Position numbers and translations under genes: made by a program. A DNA stretch of 64,000 bases. Source: an uncultured Methanomicrobiales archaeon (GTDB lineage Archaea > Halobacteriota > Methanomicrobia > Methanomicrobiales > Methanospirillaceae). A model generated the notes under the pieces. The model saw only the letters and a list, made by a program, of their open reading frames with translations. It did no database searches and was not told the DNA's origin. The stretch spans positions 1-64,000 of the forward strand of contig CAILCG010000026.1 of the NCBI GenBank assembly GCA_903832665.1, written 5' to 3'. Of the stretch, positions 31,101-41,385 are shown piece after piece. Position 1 is the first letter of the stretch, and every line of letters starts with the position of its first letter.

Positions 31101-32227
31101 TCCGACCAGACCGTAATACGGAATGCCGAATCAAACTCTATCACGGCAAGGGGGGAATTGTTGATGTGCCAGACCAGGCGCTCCTCGGTCTCCCGCAAAG
31201 CCTGTTCTGTGGAGGTGAGGTTCTCGACATTCTCCCGCAACTCTTCTTCAGTGGCAATCAGTTCCTCATTGAGGCCGCAAAGCTCTTCGTTGTGATGAAC
31301 CAGTGCCTGTTCTGCCGTATCAAGCCGTTGCCCGATCTCGCCGGATAATCGTGCGGCTATAAGTCCGGTTGCAATAATAAAGATAACAATACTCACCGAG
31401 AGGGTGACCGCATCCGAAAAATGACACCAGGACCCAATGATGTAAAAAAAAATATTTTCAGAAAAGGTAACGGCAACGGTCAGCGATACAAAGTTCCGGA
31501 GGAGTATGGCCCGTATCGATGTACCGATAAAATATGAGAACGGAGGGGTTGCCGGCCCGGCCGCTGCAATCAGCCCGGCCCCTATACAGCCCGCTGCGAT
31601 CGCTGCAAGGGCCGCAATCGGAATAACTGGTGTCCCGTAGAAGAAGGGATTGCCGTAGAAATAACTCAAAACGAGAGTAAACGAGATGAGAGTGATGACG
31701 ATCCCTGCAGCAACCATGATCTTCGGGGTCCGGCTGCGGCCGGTTGACAGAAAGGCTGAATCACTGAAAAAAAACAGTCCGAACGCAGCCAGGATGATGA
31801 ACCCGGCAGAGACCGGTGAGATTGGCGATGACAGGAGTCCGAACAGGATCGACCCGGCTGCGATAAACCAGGATTCAGTGAAGAAATGTCCACCGCCAAT
31901 GCCGGAGAGAATCTCCATTGCCGCAGCACCTGCTATCACCACGAGAAGAGCCCGCAGGAGAAGGGATCCGGTCCGGCCGATTGACCGCAGCGACAGGAAG
32001 ATGAGAACTGCCCCAAAAAAAATCCATGCCAGCGATGCGCTCAGGGACATCGTCTTGCACCCCTCGCAAACACTGCTCAGGAGAACAATTCCTGAAATAT
32101 TCCCGAAAATACTCACTACGCTGGTAACAATCGCAAGGAATCCGAAAGCGCAGGCAAGTTTCTTAAAAAGTTCTGCTTCATCTCCAGAGCCGGGTTCGGA
32201 CGCGATACTACAAGGCGGCACTGTCAT
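28169..32227 (-). CDS. multi-TM, multi-PAS/GAF sensor histidine kinase (HisKA_2/HATPase)
   Basis: 1352 aa; N-terminal TM array, repeated PAS/PAC, GAF, REIHHRVKNNLQIISSLL, NEVLSNAFKHAFKG, DDGVGIPG. Confidence 0.93.
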   Translation of the reverse strand: MTVPPCSIASEPGSGDEAELFKKLACAFGFLAIVTSVVSIFGNISGIVLLSSVCEGCKTMSLSASLAWIFFGAVLIFLSLRSIGRTGSLLLRALLVVIAGAAAMEILSGIGGGHFFTESWFIAAGSILFGLLSSPISPVSAGFIILAAFGLFFFSDSAFLSTGRSRTPKIMVAAGIVITLISFTLVLSYFYGNPFFYGTPVIPIAALAAIAAGCIGAGLIAAAGPATPPFSYFIGTSIRAILLRNFVSLTVAVTFSENIFFYIIGSWCHFSDAVTLSVSIVIFIIATGLIAARLSGEIGQRLDTAEQALVHHNEELCGLNEELIATEEELRENVENLTSTEQALRETEERLVWHINNSPLAVIEFDSAFRITVWSDEACRVFGWTKEDILGKNLGEFRWVHEDDVGRVAAISSEMLAGKKPRNMHSNRNYRKDGSIIDCEWYNSALRDEKGNLISVHSQVLDVTARKKTEDALAGSERFLRETERNAKLGGWMTNPQTDYLQWTEGVYDIIEAPRSYRPGFEEGSKYFSPDDRRLIREKIETCMSTGAPFVLELLITTGTGKKIWTELRGLTPITEGSRSLVAGTLQDISEPRDIEEKLKRESGKLEILADAARRLLGAEKPERVIQAVGERVMQYLDCQTFFNYIVEAGGDQLYLNAYAGISREDARRFEYLDLGEAVCGRVARDGERIIAFDVTPGRDGSSPIHSFGTTGYACYPIVYQGRTLGTLLFGTCKRTRFTDDELELMQAVTDLTATAIARKTIEDTLRSTSLYLENLFEYASAPIIIWDAAFRILRFNSAAEYLTGLSSETVLNKPLDILFPEKTRHESIQLIQKTSVGERWESVEIPIRHVSGETKIVLWNTAFLYEGEGSQISSTIAQGQDITERKLAEEKATKTASLLNAALDSTADGILVSDTSGNITSYNKTFCEIWGIPEHRLEAAGEKTALAYMTPLVADSRAFVARLKDYNAHPERESYDIVSLADGRIFERYSKPQKIGEAIVGRVWSYRDITERRQAEEALRESLEKFRIIATSTPDHIQVQDKNLRYTQVINPPFDRTVNGMLGKTDQEVLSREDADTLTRIKKQVLESGAALHQEISLLDPMGEKNFFAVSFVPKLNASGEIDGLIGYFRNVTESKQANEKIVAALAEKEILIREIHHRVKNNLQIISSLLYMTRMRTQDPAISSVLTDVMMKIKTMAQIHTRLYESKQFDKINMSGHIRDQVADLLNIYRKSGPEITCTVEAEDLYLPVDQAIPCALVINEVLSNAFKHAFKGRERGTILVMVGVAGENVSISIRDDGVGIPGDVDVDKSTSLGLKLIRSLVIQLQGTLDVESTPRGSAVTVNFPICFKE

Positions 32228-32592
32228 TTAAGAATCTTCCCGGAAAACCATGCAGTGATTCCTGTATTGTTAAAAAACAGGTATCATCATTTAAGGTTTT
32301 CTCTATGTCTCAGAAAATGAAAGAACATGGATCGATCCATTGAACGTGGTGAGAATTCGGAGTTTCTGTTTTTGTTTTTCCATGTTTTTTTGTTTATCAT
32401 GTTTGACCGGAAATAACGAACCGGATTTCCTGATGATGATCTCTCATGCACGTTTCCGGAAATCCCGTGGAACCGGTTCTTATTGTTGCGGTAGACAAAG
32501 GATTCCCATGAACTCCGTAGGTGTCCGGAATATTTTCAGGACATTTGCCTTTCTCTCCGCTCTTTATTGTAAAAAAATTCTTCATCCCCTGA

Positions 32593-34038
32593 TCATTTCC
32601 GCAGTCGGACCGACAGGATGACCGATCCTGTTGCAAGAGCGATAAAAATTACCACAACGGAAAGCCCGGCGCGTGTGGATACCGGTATCGTTCCACTCCC
32701 CGGCACAAAGGTTGCGGGAACCGTGACCATCTGGTTTGACTGGACATCGACCGAGCTCGACCAGTCGCTGTATCCCGCAAGTTTCAGGTTGACAATGTGA
32801 GTTCCCGGGGCCACGTTGTAGATCGTAACCGGCGCGATCCCACGGAACTGATTATCAACCGACACCTGTCCCCCGGTGGGGGTCGAGGTAACGATGATGG
32901 ATCCCACATCCTGGGACGATGCGGGAGGACTGAGCTGACCGGGGGGTGGTGAGGTGAATGTAGCATTCACATTCGAAATCTGCCCGGCATATACCTGGAC
33001 GGTCTGGGTGAAATCCGCGTACCCGGGCAGGTGAAGAAGGAGGGTATGGGCACCCGGGCTGACCGAGATGATGTTGAAATTCGTCCCGGACTGGATCGCT
33101 CCCTTGTAGGTCCCGTCAAGATACACCAGTGCCCCGGGGGAGGTGGAGATGATATTGATCGAACCTGAACCCGATAATGATGAATAGGGCGTGAGTGCAT
33201 AGTTCAGATTATTTCCCTGGCCGGCTGATACGACTTCCGTACGGGTCAGGACTTCGTATCCCGCACGGTGAAGTTCGATCTTGTGCGGCCCTGCAACCAT
33301 CGCACTGACCGTGAGCGGAGAGGTTCCCTGGTAATTCCCGTCAACATAGACATCGGCACCCGGGGGCGTTGACTGGATAAAGAATGAACCATATGTACCC
33401 AGCGTAGTGAGATCAGCATTGACCACAGCGCTTGCCCCGTTGTCCACGTACACATTCTGGACATATGCCTGGTAGCCCGGATAATCAACTTCAACGGTAT
33501 GATATCCGGTAGTCAGCCCAGAATAAATCCAGGGGGTAATCTCGGAATTGGTCCCGTCAAGGATGACAACCGCACTCGAGGGGTTGGATGTGACCGTGAG
33601 TGTGCCGGTCGGGTAATAGGAATAAATGTTATAGGGGTAACCTGGCGGGTAATAGTAGGTCGGCGTGTAAACATTCCCGGAGGGATAGACCAGAACCGTC
33701 ACGACATTTACGGGAACGGCAGTTGGCTGAGTCACCGGCGGGGTTGTCGGGGGTTCGGTCCGGGGAACCGTGACGGTCGTCTGCGGAATAACCGGTGTCG
33801 GAGTTGCCTGCACCGTAATGGAAACCTCAACTTCCCCACTGCTGATCCGGGGCGTCTCCCGGGGAGTTATCGTAACTCGTTCCGGGGTCACCGCTACGCG
33901 GGGCGTTGGGGGGGCCTGATCTCCAGATATGCTGGAATTCCGTTCCGATGCAATAACCGGTGCAGCAGTGGCAAGAACAGAAATCAGGATCACCATCAGG
34001 ACGAAAAACAATGACAGGGTGGCAATGGGATACTTCAT
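32593..34038 (-). CDS. PEGA-repeat surface protein with C-terminal TM
   Basis: 481 aa; signal peptide, Thr/Pro-rich stalk, four PEGA-like repeats, C-term TM. Confidence 0.9.
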   Translation of the reverse strand: MKYPIATLSLFFVLMVILISVLATAAPVIASERNSSISGDQAPPTPRVAVTPERVTITPRETPRISSGEVEVSITVQATPTPVIPQTTVTVPRTEPPTTPPVTQPTAVPVNVVTVLVYPSGNVYTPTYYYPPGYPYNIYSYYPTGTLTVTSNPSSAVVILDGTNSEITPWIYSGLTTGYHTVEVDYPGYQAYVQNVYVDNGASAVVNADLTTLGTYGSFFIQSTPPGADVYVDGNYQGTSPLTVSAMVAGPHKIELHRAGYEVLTRTEVVSAGQGNNLNYALTPYSSLSGSGSINIISTSPGALVYLDGTYKGAIQSGTNFNIISVSPGAHTLLLHLPGYADFTQTVQVYAGQISNVNATFTSPPPGQLSPPASSQDVGSIIVTSTPTGGQVSVDNQFRGIAPVTIYNVAPGTHIVNLKLAGYSDWSSSVDVQSNQMVTVPATFVPGSGTIPVSTRAGLSVVVIFIALATGSVILSVRLRK

Positions 34039-34392
34039 AGGGATATTCCTCGTTTGGTGGAGTGATTACCCCTCCCGCTCCTAAAGATTGTGGAATGTTT
34101 CAAAAAATAAAACTAAAAAACGTACACTCTGAATTCTCAAAAATTACCAACACCCGCTGCTTCAATAACTCCGGGGAAAATCGGCCGGCCAGGAAAAAAC
34201 CACAACTGGGAAATTTTTAAACTTCCAGCGTCCCAGGAAAGTTTCTGCAAAGAAAAGAACAAGGGGAGAGAGACTCAGATCCAGACGAACCGGGAGGAGG
34301 CGGTTCCAGAGATATTCCCCGGCGCTCACATCACCGGGGAATCATCCAGGTATCTGAGGGTACGGTCCAATCTCGTAAATTTTTTTGACCCT

Positions 34393-34644
34393 TCAGCACT
34401 CATCCAGCATCTTCTTGACGAGTTGCATCGTCTCGATCTTGAACTGGAAGTGCTTGATCATGCCCTCTTTCATCATGATCTTCGCATCAATCATGCGCTT
34501 CATCAGAGTTTTTTTCTGGTCGTCGGAGAGAGCTTCCCATAACTCTTCCATCATCATTTCCTGCTGCTCCATCCCATGGGGCATCATTCCTGCTTCGTGT
34601 ATCATAAATGGCATCACCCTTCTAAAGTCCGGCTGGCCGGACAA
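34393..34644 (-). CDS. hypothetical Met-rich small protein
   Basis: 83 aa with plausible coding composition. Confidence 0.6.
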   Translation of the reverse strand: MSGQPDFRRVMPFMIHEAGMMPHGMEQQEMMMEELWEALSDDQKKTLMKRMIDAKIMMKEGMIKHFQFKIETMQLVKKMLDEC

Positions 34645-34752
34645 TCACCCATTCAGGGAAGGGTGAAATATATCACTATCCCCGGGTCTCAGATTATGTG
34701 ACACCGGATGGAATCGTTTGCTCCGGCCGGGGGATTTTTCCCGGGGAGTCGT

Positions 34753-35835
34753 CTACGAAAGAGCCGGGTAATCCGTGTATCCCTTCTCTTCCCCTGCATA
34801 AAATGTCGAGATATCTTCCTGGTTGAGCGGGGCATTGCGCTCAAACCTTTCGGGCAGATCCGGATTTGCCAGGTATGGCACCCCAAACGATACGAGATCG
34901 GCAAGCCCGCTCTCGATCACCTCGTTCCCGCTCTCCCGGCCATATCCCCCGTTCAGGATCAGGGTTCCGTTGTATTTTGAACGAATCATGGGGGCCAGCC
35001 TCGCATCCGGATCAGTCACCCCCATCCTTCCGCCGATCGCTTCGATGAGATGGATGTACCCGATTCCTCTCTGGTCCAGTTCCGTTACCAGACCCGAAAA
35101 CGTTCCCGCGGTATCCGAATCCGACATGCCGTGGACAGAGAAATGGGGAGTGATCCGGTATCCGACCCGGGCCGGACCCCAGACATCCACTACGGCATCC
35201 ACGACTTCGAGCGGGAACCGCATACGGTTCTCCCGGCTTCCCCCGTACGCATCGGTACGCCGGTTGGACCCGTCTCGCTGGAACTGGTCGAGCAGGTACC
35301 CGTTCGCCCCGTGAATCTCGACACCATCAAATCCTGCTTCCTTCGCGTGCTTTGCTGCAAGCCCGAACTGGAGCACAACCCCCGTAATCTCACTTTCAGT
35401 AAGGGCACGGGGCGTCGGGATCATCTTTTTTCCCAGCAGAGTATGCATCTCTTCGCCAACCGGAACAGCTGACGGGGCGACCGGTAGCTCGCCCCCGAGA
35501 TAATCCGGGTGCGACATCCTCCCGACATGCCAGAGCTGGAGGAAAATTCTCCCGCCGGCCTGGTGCACAGCAGCAGTAACCTTCTTCCATCCGGCAACCT
35601 GCTCCGCTGAATGAATTCCCGGGGTGCGGCTGAACCCTACACCCTGCGGACTTACCTGAGAACCTTCCGAGACGATGAGGCCTGCAGTCGCACGCTGGGT
35701 GTAATAGGTCACGGTCAGCGGGCCGGGGACATTTCCCTCTCCCGCACGGCAACGGGTCATCGGGGCCATCACCATCCGGTTGCGGAGGGGCAGGGCCCCG
35801 AGTTTATACGGGAATAAGAGACTTATCGGGTTCAT
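34753..35835 (-). CDS. NADH:flavin oxidoreductase, Old Yellow Enzyme family
   Basis: RNRMVMAPMTRCRA, VEIHGANGYLLDQFQRDGSNRRTDAYGGSRENRMRF. Confidence 0.94.
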   Translation of the reverse strand: MNPISLLFPYKLGALPLRNRMVMAPMTRCRAGEGNVPGPLTVTYYTQRATAGLIVSEGSQVSPQGVGFSRTPGIHSAEQVAGWKKVTAAVHQAGGRIFLQLWHVGRMSHPDYLGGELPVAPSAVPVGEEMHTLLGKKMIPTPRALTESEITGVVLQFGLAAKHAKEAGFDGVEIHGANGYLLDQFQRDGSNRRTDAYGGSRENRMRFPLEVVDAVVDVWGPARVGYRITPHFSVHGMSDSDTAGTFSGLVTELDQRGIGYIHLIEAIGGRMGVTDPDARLAPMIRSKYNGTLILNGGYGRESGNEVIESGLADLVSFGVPYLANPDLPERFERNAPLNQEDISTFYAGEEKGYTDYPALS

Positions 35836-35839
35836 TTAT

Positions 35840-37371
35840 TCATCTCCTGACCAGTTTCCAGATCTCTCCAGTTGTTGTTGCCGGGTCAGGACCGCTCTTC
35901 GTACTGGTCAGGACATAGAGTTCATGGGACCCATCTTCGCCAAAGCCCCGGACAAACGCATGGATCCGCCCGCCGGTAGTGTTGACAACGCTCAACTCCT
36001 GCGTGGTCCACATGGCGTTATCCATTGCCGTGATATTACCAACTGAGGCCGGGTACCGGCTGATCTCATACCCTGCCGGAGGACTCGAGACAAGTAGCGC
36101 CCCATCCGGTTTGGTAAAGCCGGTACTCCATTCGCCGAATACATACTTCCCGGAAAGTTCGGGAATCGCAGCGCCGCTATAGATGTACCCGCCCACCACG
36201 GTATTGCCCACATCATGGGGTCTCGATGATCGGCCCGATCAGCGGCTCGCCCCGGGCACCGGTCGTCCCGCAGGGACCAGCCGGGGGTTTTGAATCATCG
36301 GCGGGATCAAAGCAGTGCGTGCCTTCCCGGATATTCCATCCGTAATTTCCCCCCTTGTCCACAATAAATACCGACTCAAACAATTTTTGCCCGGCCACAC
36401 CGGTAGTCAGGGCATGGTTTCCCCCGGCATCGAATGAGGCATAGGCGGGATTCCGGAATCCCATCGCATAGATCTCGGGAGCAAATCCGGCCATCCCGAC
36501 AAACGGGTTATCCGCAGGGATCGCATACTGCTTTCCCCCGGTGCCCGGCGAATCCACATCGATCCGGATGATCTTACCAAGAAGTTTTGTCCCGTCCTGG
36601 GCATTACCGGTACCCGGTGTATGGCCCAGCCCGGTGTCATCGGCCCGACCCCCGTCACCGAGTGCCAGGTAGAGGTACCCGTCATCGGGCCCAAAGAGGA
36701 TCGGACCACCGTTGTGATTGGAGAAGGGTTTGTCAACCATCAGCAGCACTTTTTCCGAGCTCATGTCGATGGCATTGGGATCACCCGGCATAACATGAAA
36801 TTCCGAGAGCCGGTTTGTGCAGTCCCAGCCAACCGGTCCGCAGCGGAGTGGAGTAGTAGACAAAGACCCGCCCATTGTCCCGGAAGGCAGGGTGAAACGC
36901 GAGGGAGAGGAACCCTCGTTCATCATAGCTGGTACTGAGCGAAGCCATCCGGTCCCGCAGGTTCAGGAAGGGCCGAGCAACCACTGTCTTATCAGGGTTG
37001 ATGATCTTTGCGACCCCGATCTGGTCAACCACCACCATGCGGCCGCTCCCATCGGGCGGTATCGCAATCATCATGGGTGCGGAAAAACTGCCGGCTGTTT
37101 TTTCAAGACCGATTGTCACCGGGGGGGATTTCAGGAGAGTGGACGAGACTCCTGCAGTGAATGAGGCCGCCAGGGAAGAAGCCTGGTTGGTCAGATCGAT
37201 GCCGGTCCCGGGGACGGCACCGGCAGTTCCCGGTACGCCCAGGGTCCCTGCGGGAGTCACGGGCGATGACGGTATGTTACCCGTGGTCCCGGTGCATCCC
37301 GCCGCGATAATACACGCTCCTGCAAGAGCACAGAGAAAAAAGATCCTGATATCCGGTATCATGCACGACAA
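35840..37371 (-). pseudogene. PQQ-dependent (glucose/sorbosone) dehydrogenase-like lipoprotein, two frameshifts
   Basis: Lipobox (AGACIIAAGC); DERGFLSLAFHP (ORF 36781-37371), LYLALGDGGRADDTGLG (36213-36926) and VGNTVVGGYIYSG (35840-36211) lie in three successive frames of one gene. Confidence 0.88.
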
Positions 37372-37474
37372 TTAAGAAAAATCATCCCATAAACATATGG
37401 GTCAGTGCCGGATTTTGAAACAAGATTTTATCCGGATTTTTCAGGTTCCGAATCGATCGGCCATGTCGACGAAC

Positions 37475-38287
37475 TCAGTACCCGGTGGCATAATACCAGC
37501 CACCTTCTTCCTGGACATGGACGGGCACAGTGAACAGCCCGCCAATCTTCCTGTCCGTCAGCATCTTCTCCTTGGGACCGTCGCCAACAAACTTCCCGTC
37601 TTTCATCAGGATGATCCGGTCGATCTCGGGAATAATATCGTGCAGGTTGTGGGTCACCAGGATGATGCCGGTGCCGGCTTTCGCAATCTTCCGCACTAGG
37701 TTCCGGAAGGTATGAAGGGTATGCAGGTCGAGGCTGTTGGTGGGCTCATCGAGGATCAGGGCGGCCGGGCGGTGCACGAGCGCCCTGCCGATCAGGAACC
37801 GCCGGGCTTCCCCGGATGACATCTCGGTCATCAACCGTGCCTGGAGAGGTCCAATCTCCAGGAATTCCAGGATCTCATCTGTCCTCGCTTCCATAGCCGG
37901 CGTCACCGTGTGGTTGAAGAGCCCGATACTGGAGAAGAATCCCGAGAGGATCACTTCCCTGCCCGAGACTTCCCGGGTATAGGTGAACTGCAGGTCATTG
38001 GATACCACGCCGATGAATGATCGCATGGCAAAGACATCCCAGAACTCCTCGCCCCGGATCCGGAAGACCAGGTCATCATTGGGGAGGGGATAATATTCCC
38101 GGGTAACAGTCTTGATGAAGGAGGATTTGCCGGCGCCGTTGGGGCCGAGTATGGCGATATGTTCGCCTTCCCCGATCGAGACCGTGAGGGAGTCGAGTAC
38201 CTTCCTGTCTCCCTTTATCACGGTGACATTTTCGAATTCGAGCAGCGGAGTTGTGCAGGTTCCGGGTATAGCGTTTTTTTCAGTCAT
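37475..38287 (-). CDS. ABC transporter ATP-binding protein (ModF/YlmA-like)
   Basis: GPNGAGKSSF, MSSGEARRFLIGRALVHRP, LILDEPTNSLD. Confidence 0.9.
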   Translation of the reverse strand: MTEKNAIPGTCTTPLLEFENVTVIKGDRKVLDSLTVSIGEGEHIAILGPNGAGKSSFIKTVTREYYPLPNDDLVFRIRGEEFWDVFAMRSFIGVVSNDLQFTYTREVSGREVILSGFFSSIGLFNHTVTPAMEARTDEILEFLEIGPLQARLMTEMSSGEARRFLIGRALVHRPAALILDEPTNSLDLHTLHTFRNLVRKIAKAGTGIILVTHNLHDIIPEIDRIILMKDGKFVGDGPKEKMLTDRKIGGLFTVPVHVQEEGGWYYATGY

Positions 38288-38516
38288 TTCAGCATTTTTT
38301 ATCGGAGATAACTATCAGGGTTCCGGGATTCTTGAGCGAATTCGCGGAATGTTCCGGGAATTTTGCCGGGAGATTCCGGGATTTTTGGGATTTTTGTCCG
38401 GAGATCCCGGGTATTTCAGGAAGATTTGTCCGGAGATTCGCGTTTGGGTATTTTTTTTATTATTCAGTTTTTTTCAACAGATGACGGCCGAAGCACGGCA
38501 GTCTCATCCATGCACG

Positions 38517-40244
38517 TCAAATCAGGCCGGGGATCCTGATCGAATATTCCCGCTCGGTTCCCGCAGTAACCGAAGTGAGGGTTCCTCCTGCCCGGTCACT
38601 GAGTCGCCCGAGAAAACCGCCTTCGGTTTTTGCCGCATCCGAAGCAGTGCACCCGGTGCCCCTGAGGGTGATGAGGGCACAGTCATTGTCCCGGTGTATC
38701 GTGAGGGTGATCGCATCAGCACCGATGCCCACGAGGTCTTCAAGGATATACGTCACCAGGTCCTTGAACTCATCGTGATCGATCGCCACCACCAGGGACT
38801 TCTCGCCCGCGGAGAAGGTGAAGGTGACATCGGAGAGAAGCGGCTGCATCCCGATCCGGTTGAGGAGCAGCCGGGTGAAGGTTGAATCGTCATCATCCGA
38901 TGCGAGGAGATCGCTGTCCGAACAGGCGGGAACCGAAAGCCCCGTCACAAGCGATTCAAGGTGCCCAATCAGTTCGCACTCCGCCCGCTCGCGGGGGGGG
39001 CAGAACCCACGGAGCATCGTGGTGTAATCGGAGAGGAGCCGGGCAGCCCGTTGCACCAGGGCCGGGTCGATGATGCGCGAGAGCTCGGGACCGTCAAACG
39101 AACGCTGGAGTTTCCCGATCACCTGGCCCGCCTTGAGAGCCAGGTGGATCGATACACCGCCACCCTTGTGATGCTCATCGGCAAAGGAGCGGAAGACCTC
39201 GAGGAGCTCATCGATCGCGTCGCCTTTGATCAGGCGGCTGACTTCCTCGGCGATATCATCCTCCCCGAGTTCCTCCATCACGTAGGTAACATAGTACAGG
39301 CGTCCGGCCATGATGGTGAAGAGCTCATTGACCTGCTCCATGCACTCTTCGGCAAATGCGGCGGTTTCGATCGCCCGCTCACGGTTCAGCTCGGCTATAT
39401 TTTCCAGCGCCCGGGCATCGGAGCGGATGGATGCAAACATCCGCTTTGCATCGGCAGCCGCGATCACCCGCCCGTGGCCCGGCAGGACAACCTCGACCGT
39501 GCCCGATGAGAGGAGCGACTCGATGCCATCGAGAGAACAGATGAGGGCCGACTGGTCCCACCCACAGAGACCGGCGATACCCGGGTTTGCGGCAAAGAGC
39601 ACATCGCCAATGAATAACAGTCCGCCCACCTGCAGGCAGATGCTGTCGGGGCTGTGCCCGGGCGTATGATAGACATCCAGGACAGGGCCGGTGCCAAACC
39701 CGATTCTTTCCCAGGCCAGCCCTCCCGGGGTCTCTCCCCGTGTGATGGTGACCTCAGCCCCGTTGGAAAAAGCCAGCGATACCGGGATACCAGCAGCACC
39801 GGCCCGTTCCGCGGTGACCAATGGCAGACCGATAGGGAACGGCCTAATCGCCTGGCCGAGGAGATCGGCCTGGGTCATCTTCCCATCCCCGGATTCGAGC
39901 ACGGCAGCGCCGGCTTCCTGCACGGCGAAGACAAAGACCCCGGTATGGGCAAAGGCCGGGATATCGACAGTCCCGCTGAAGTGATCGATATGGGCGTGGG
40001 TGAGAATGACAAAGACCGGGCGGTCGGTCTCCTTACGAAGTTCTTCGGTAATCCGGACCAGGTTTTCTGCCTGTTCAGGAAACCCGCCGGGATCGATCAG
40101 GAGGATAATATCGGGAGTCTGGATCAGGCAGGAGTCGGAAGAGAGCGTATCGATCTTGCGAATAAAGGGGTATATCTGTGCCGCCGGGGCACCCGGAACC
40201 GGCTGCCACTGCTGGGAGATGAGAGGTTCGCTACCACCCGGCAA
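38517..40244 (-). CDS. MBL-fold metallohydrolase fused to C-terminal helical / degenerate HATPase-like region
   Basis: 575 aa; MBL motif THAHIDHFSG, HTPGHSPDS, LPGHG; C-terminal ~330 aa kinase-like. Start overlaps the end of the STAS gene. Confidence 0.82.
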   Translation of the reverse strand: MPGGSEPLISQQWQPVPGAPAAQIYPFIRKIDTLSSDSCLIQTPDIILLIDPGGFPEQAENLVRITEELRKETDRPVFVILTHAHIDHFSGTVDIPAFAHTGVFVFAVQEAGAAVLESGDGKMTQADLLGQAIRPFPIGLPLVTAERAGAAGIPVSLAFSNGAEVTITRGETPGGLAWERIGFGTGPVLDVYHTPGHSPDSICLQVGGLLFIGDVLFAANPGIAGLCGWDQSALICSLDGIESLLSSGTVEVVLPGHGRVIAAADAKRMFASIRSDARALENIAELNRERAIETAAFAEECMEQVNELFTIMAGRLYYVTYVMEELGEDDIAEEVSRLIKGDAIDELLEVFRSFADEHHKGGGVSIHLALKAGQVIGKLQRSFDGPELSRIIDPALVQRAARLLSDYTTMLRGFCPPRERAECELIGHLESLVTGLSVPACSDSDLLASDDDDSTFTRLLLNRIGMQPLLSDVTFTFSAGEKSLVVAIDHDEFKDLVTYILEDLVGIGADAITLTIHRDNDCALITLRGTGCTASDAAKTEGGFLGRLSDRAGGTLTSVTAGTEREYSIRIPGLI

Positions 40245-40563
40245 GTGCTTCGCCCTCAGAAGGATAGATGGAAAAGATGGTGGTGAACCCCGCCAGCTTT
40301 AAGATCTTGTGCACCTCTGTGACCAGGTTACAGAGAGCATACTTGTCACCGGGTTGTTTAAGTTTTTTTGCGGTTGCAAGCAGTACCCGCAGGCCACCAC
40401 TGCTGATGTACGTGACCGCGGAAAAATTGAGCAGGATCTTCCGGTTCCCGCCGTCAATTGCCTTGTTGATCGCCTGTTCGAGCGTCGGTGCAGTTGCGGT
40501 ATCTATTCTCCCGGAGATCGAAAGGATGATTGCCCCGTCACGGGTTGCAGTTGTAATTTCCAC
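40231..40563 (-). CDS. STAS-domain anti-sigma-factor-antagonist-like protein
   Basis: 110 aa; SISGRIDTATAPTLEQAI, NFSAVTYISSGGLRVLLATAKKL. Confidence 0.92.
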   Translation of the reverse strand: MEITTATRDGAIILSISGRIDTATAPTLEQAINKAIDGGNRKILLNFSAVTYISSGGLRVLLATAKKLKQPGDKYALCNLVTEVHKILKLAGFTTIFSIYPSEGEALAGW

Positions 40564-40968
40564 GGTATTCTCTCTTATCTGGTGAAATGGATCAGAGTAT
40601 GTTAAAGAGTATTTTGGCGTTTTTTAAAGATAATGCTATGCATGTTGGAACTCCGGCGGACCTTCAACAGCCCTCCATCGCCGGTTCCCGGCATCGTCAC
40701 CGTCGCTATGACCGCAACAAACCGCCTCGCTTTGATACAGGTTATCACGCGATCATTAAAAGAGCCGGATGCAATAACATATTTGAGAACTCATGGCTGC
40801 AACCATTGTTACGTCCCTGCGGGTACTGCTCATGTGGAGCTGCGCGAAGGTTGCTGCTGTCCGTTTCCGTACCTCACAAAAATTCCTGAACATACCCGGA
40901 GGCTGCCCGGTCTGCGGCAGCTCCCGGGGGTCCCGCACCACTGCCCGGGCTCGAGTGCAGGTGAGATA

Positions 40969-41385
40969 ATGGAAGAGACTATGAGCTGCGCGATCGATGC
41001 CGAGATCCCCTCGATCCCGCAGGTATCCATTGCGCTTGACGAGGTGATGCATGCCGGGGGATTTTCTGACGAAGACTGTCTCGATACCCAGCTCGCGGTT
41101 GAAGAGGCGATGACAAATGTGATCGTGCACGGGTATGCAGGCAATCCCGGGCAGATCCTCATCACCTGCCGCATCACTGACAATGCAGCTGAGCTGCAGA
41201 TCCGTGATTCGGCCCCGCCGTTCGATCCCCTCTCTATCGCTGAACCGGACATCACCGAGGAGATCGAGGAACGCCAGATTGGCGGGCTCGGCGTCTTTTT
41301 GATCCGACGCGTCATGGATGAGGTCAGCTACCGGTATGAGGACGGACACAATATCCTCGTACTGGTAAAAAAGAAGAAAGAATGA
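40969..41385 (+). CDS. RsbW/SpoIIAB-like anti-sigma factor / serine-kinase-like ATPase
   Basis: Likely start at MEETMSC (the open frame extends to 40633); N-box EEAMTNVIVHGYAG, IRDSAPPFDP, GGLGVFLIRRVMDEVSY. Confidence 0.88.
   Translation: MEETMSCAIDAEIPSIPQVSIALDEVMHAGGFSDEDCLDTQLAVEEAMTNVIVHGYAGNPGQILITCRITDNAAELQIRDSAPPFDPLSIAEPDITEEIEERQIGGLGVFLIRRVMDEVSYRYEDGHNILVLVKKKKE

Noticed and set aside
30110-31348. 412-aa antisense ORF inside the 1352-aa sensor kinase
   Set aside because: Shadow ORF from GC-rich coding sequence; no recognisable domain.
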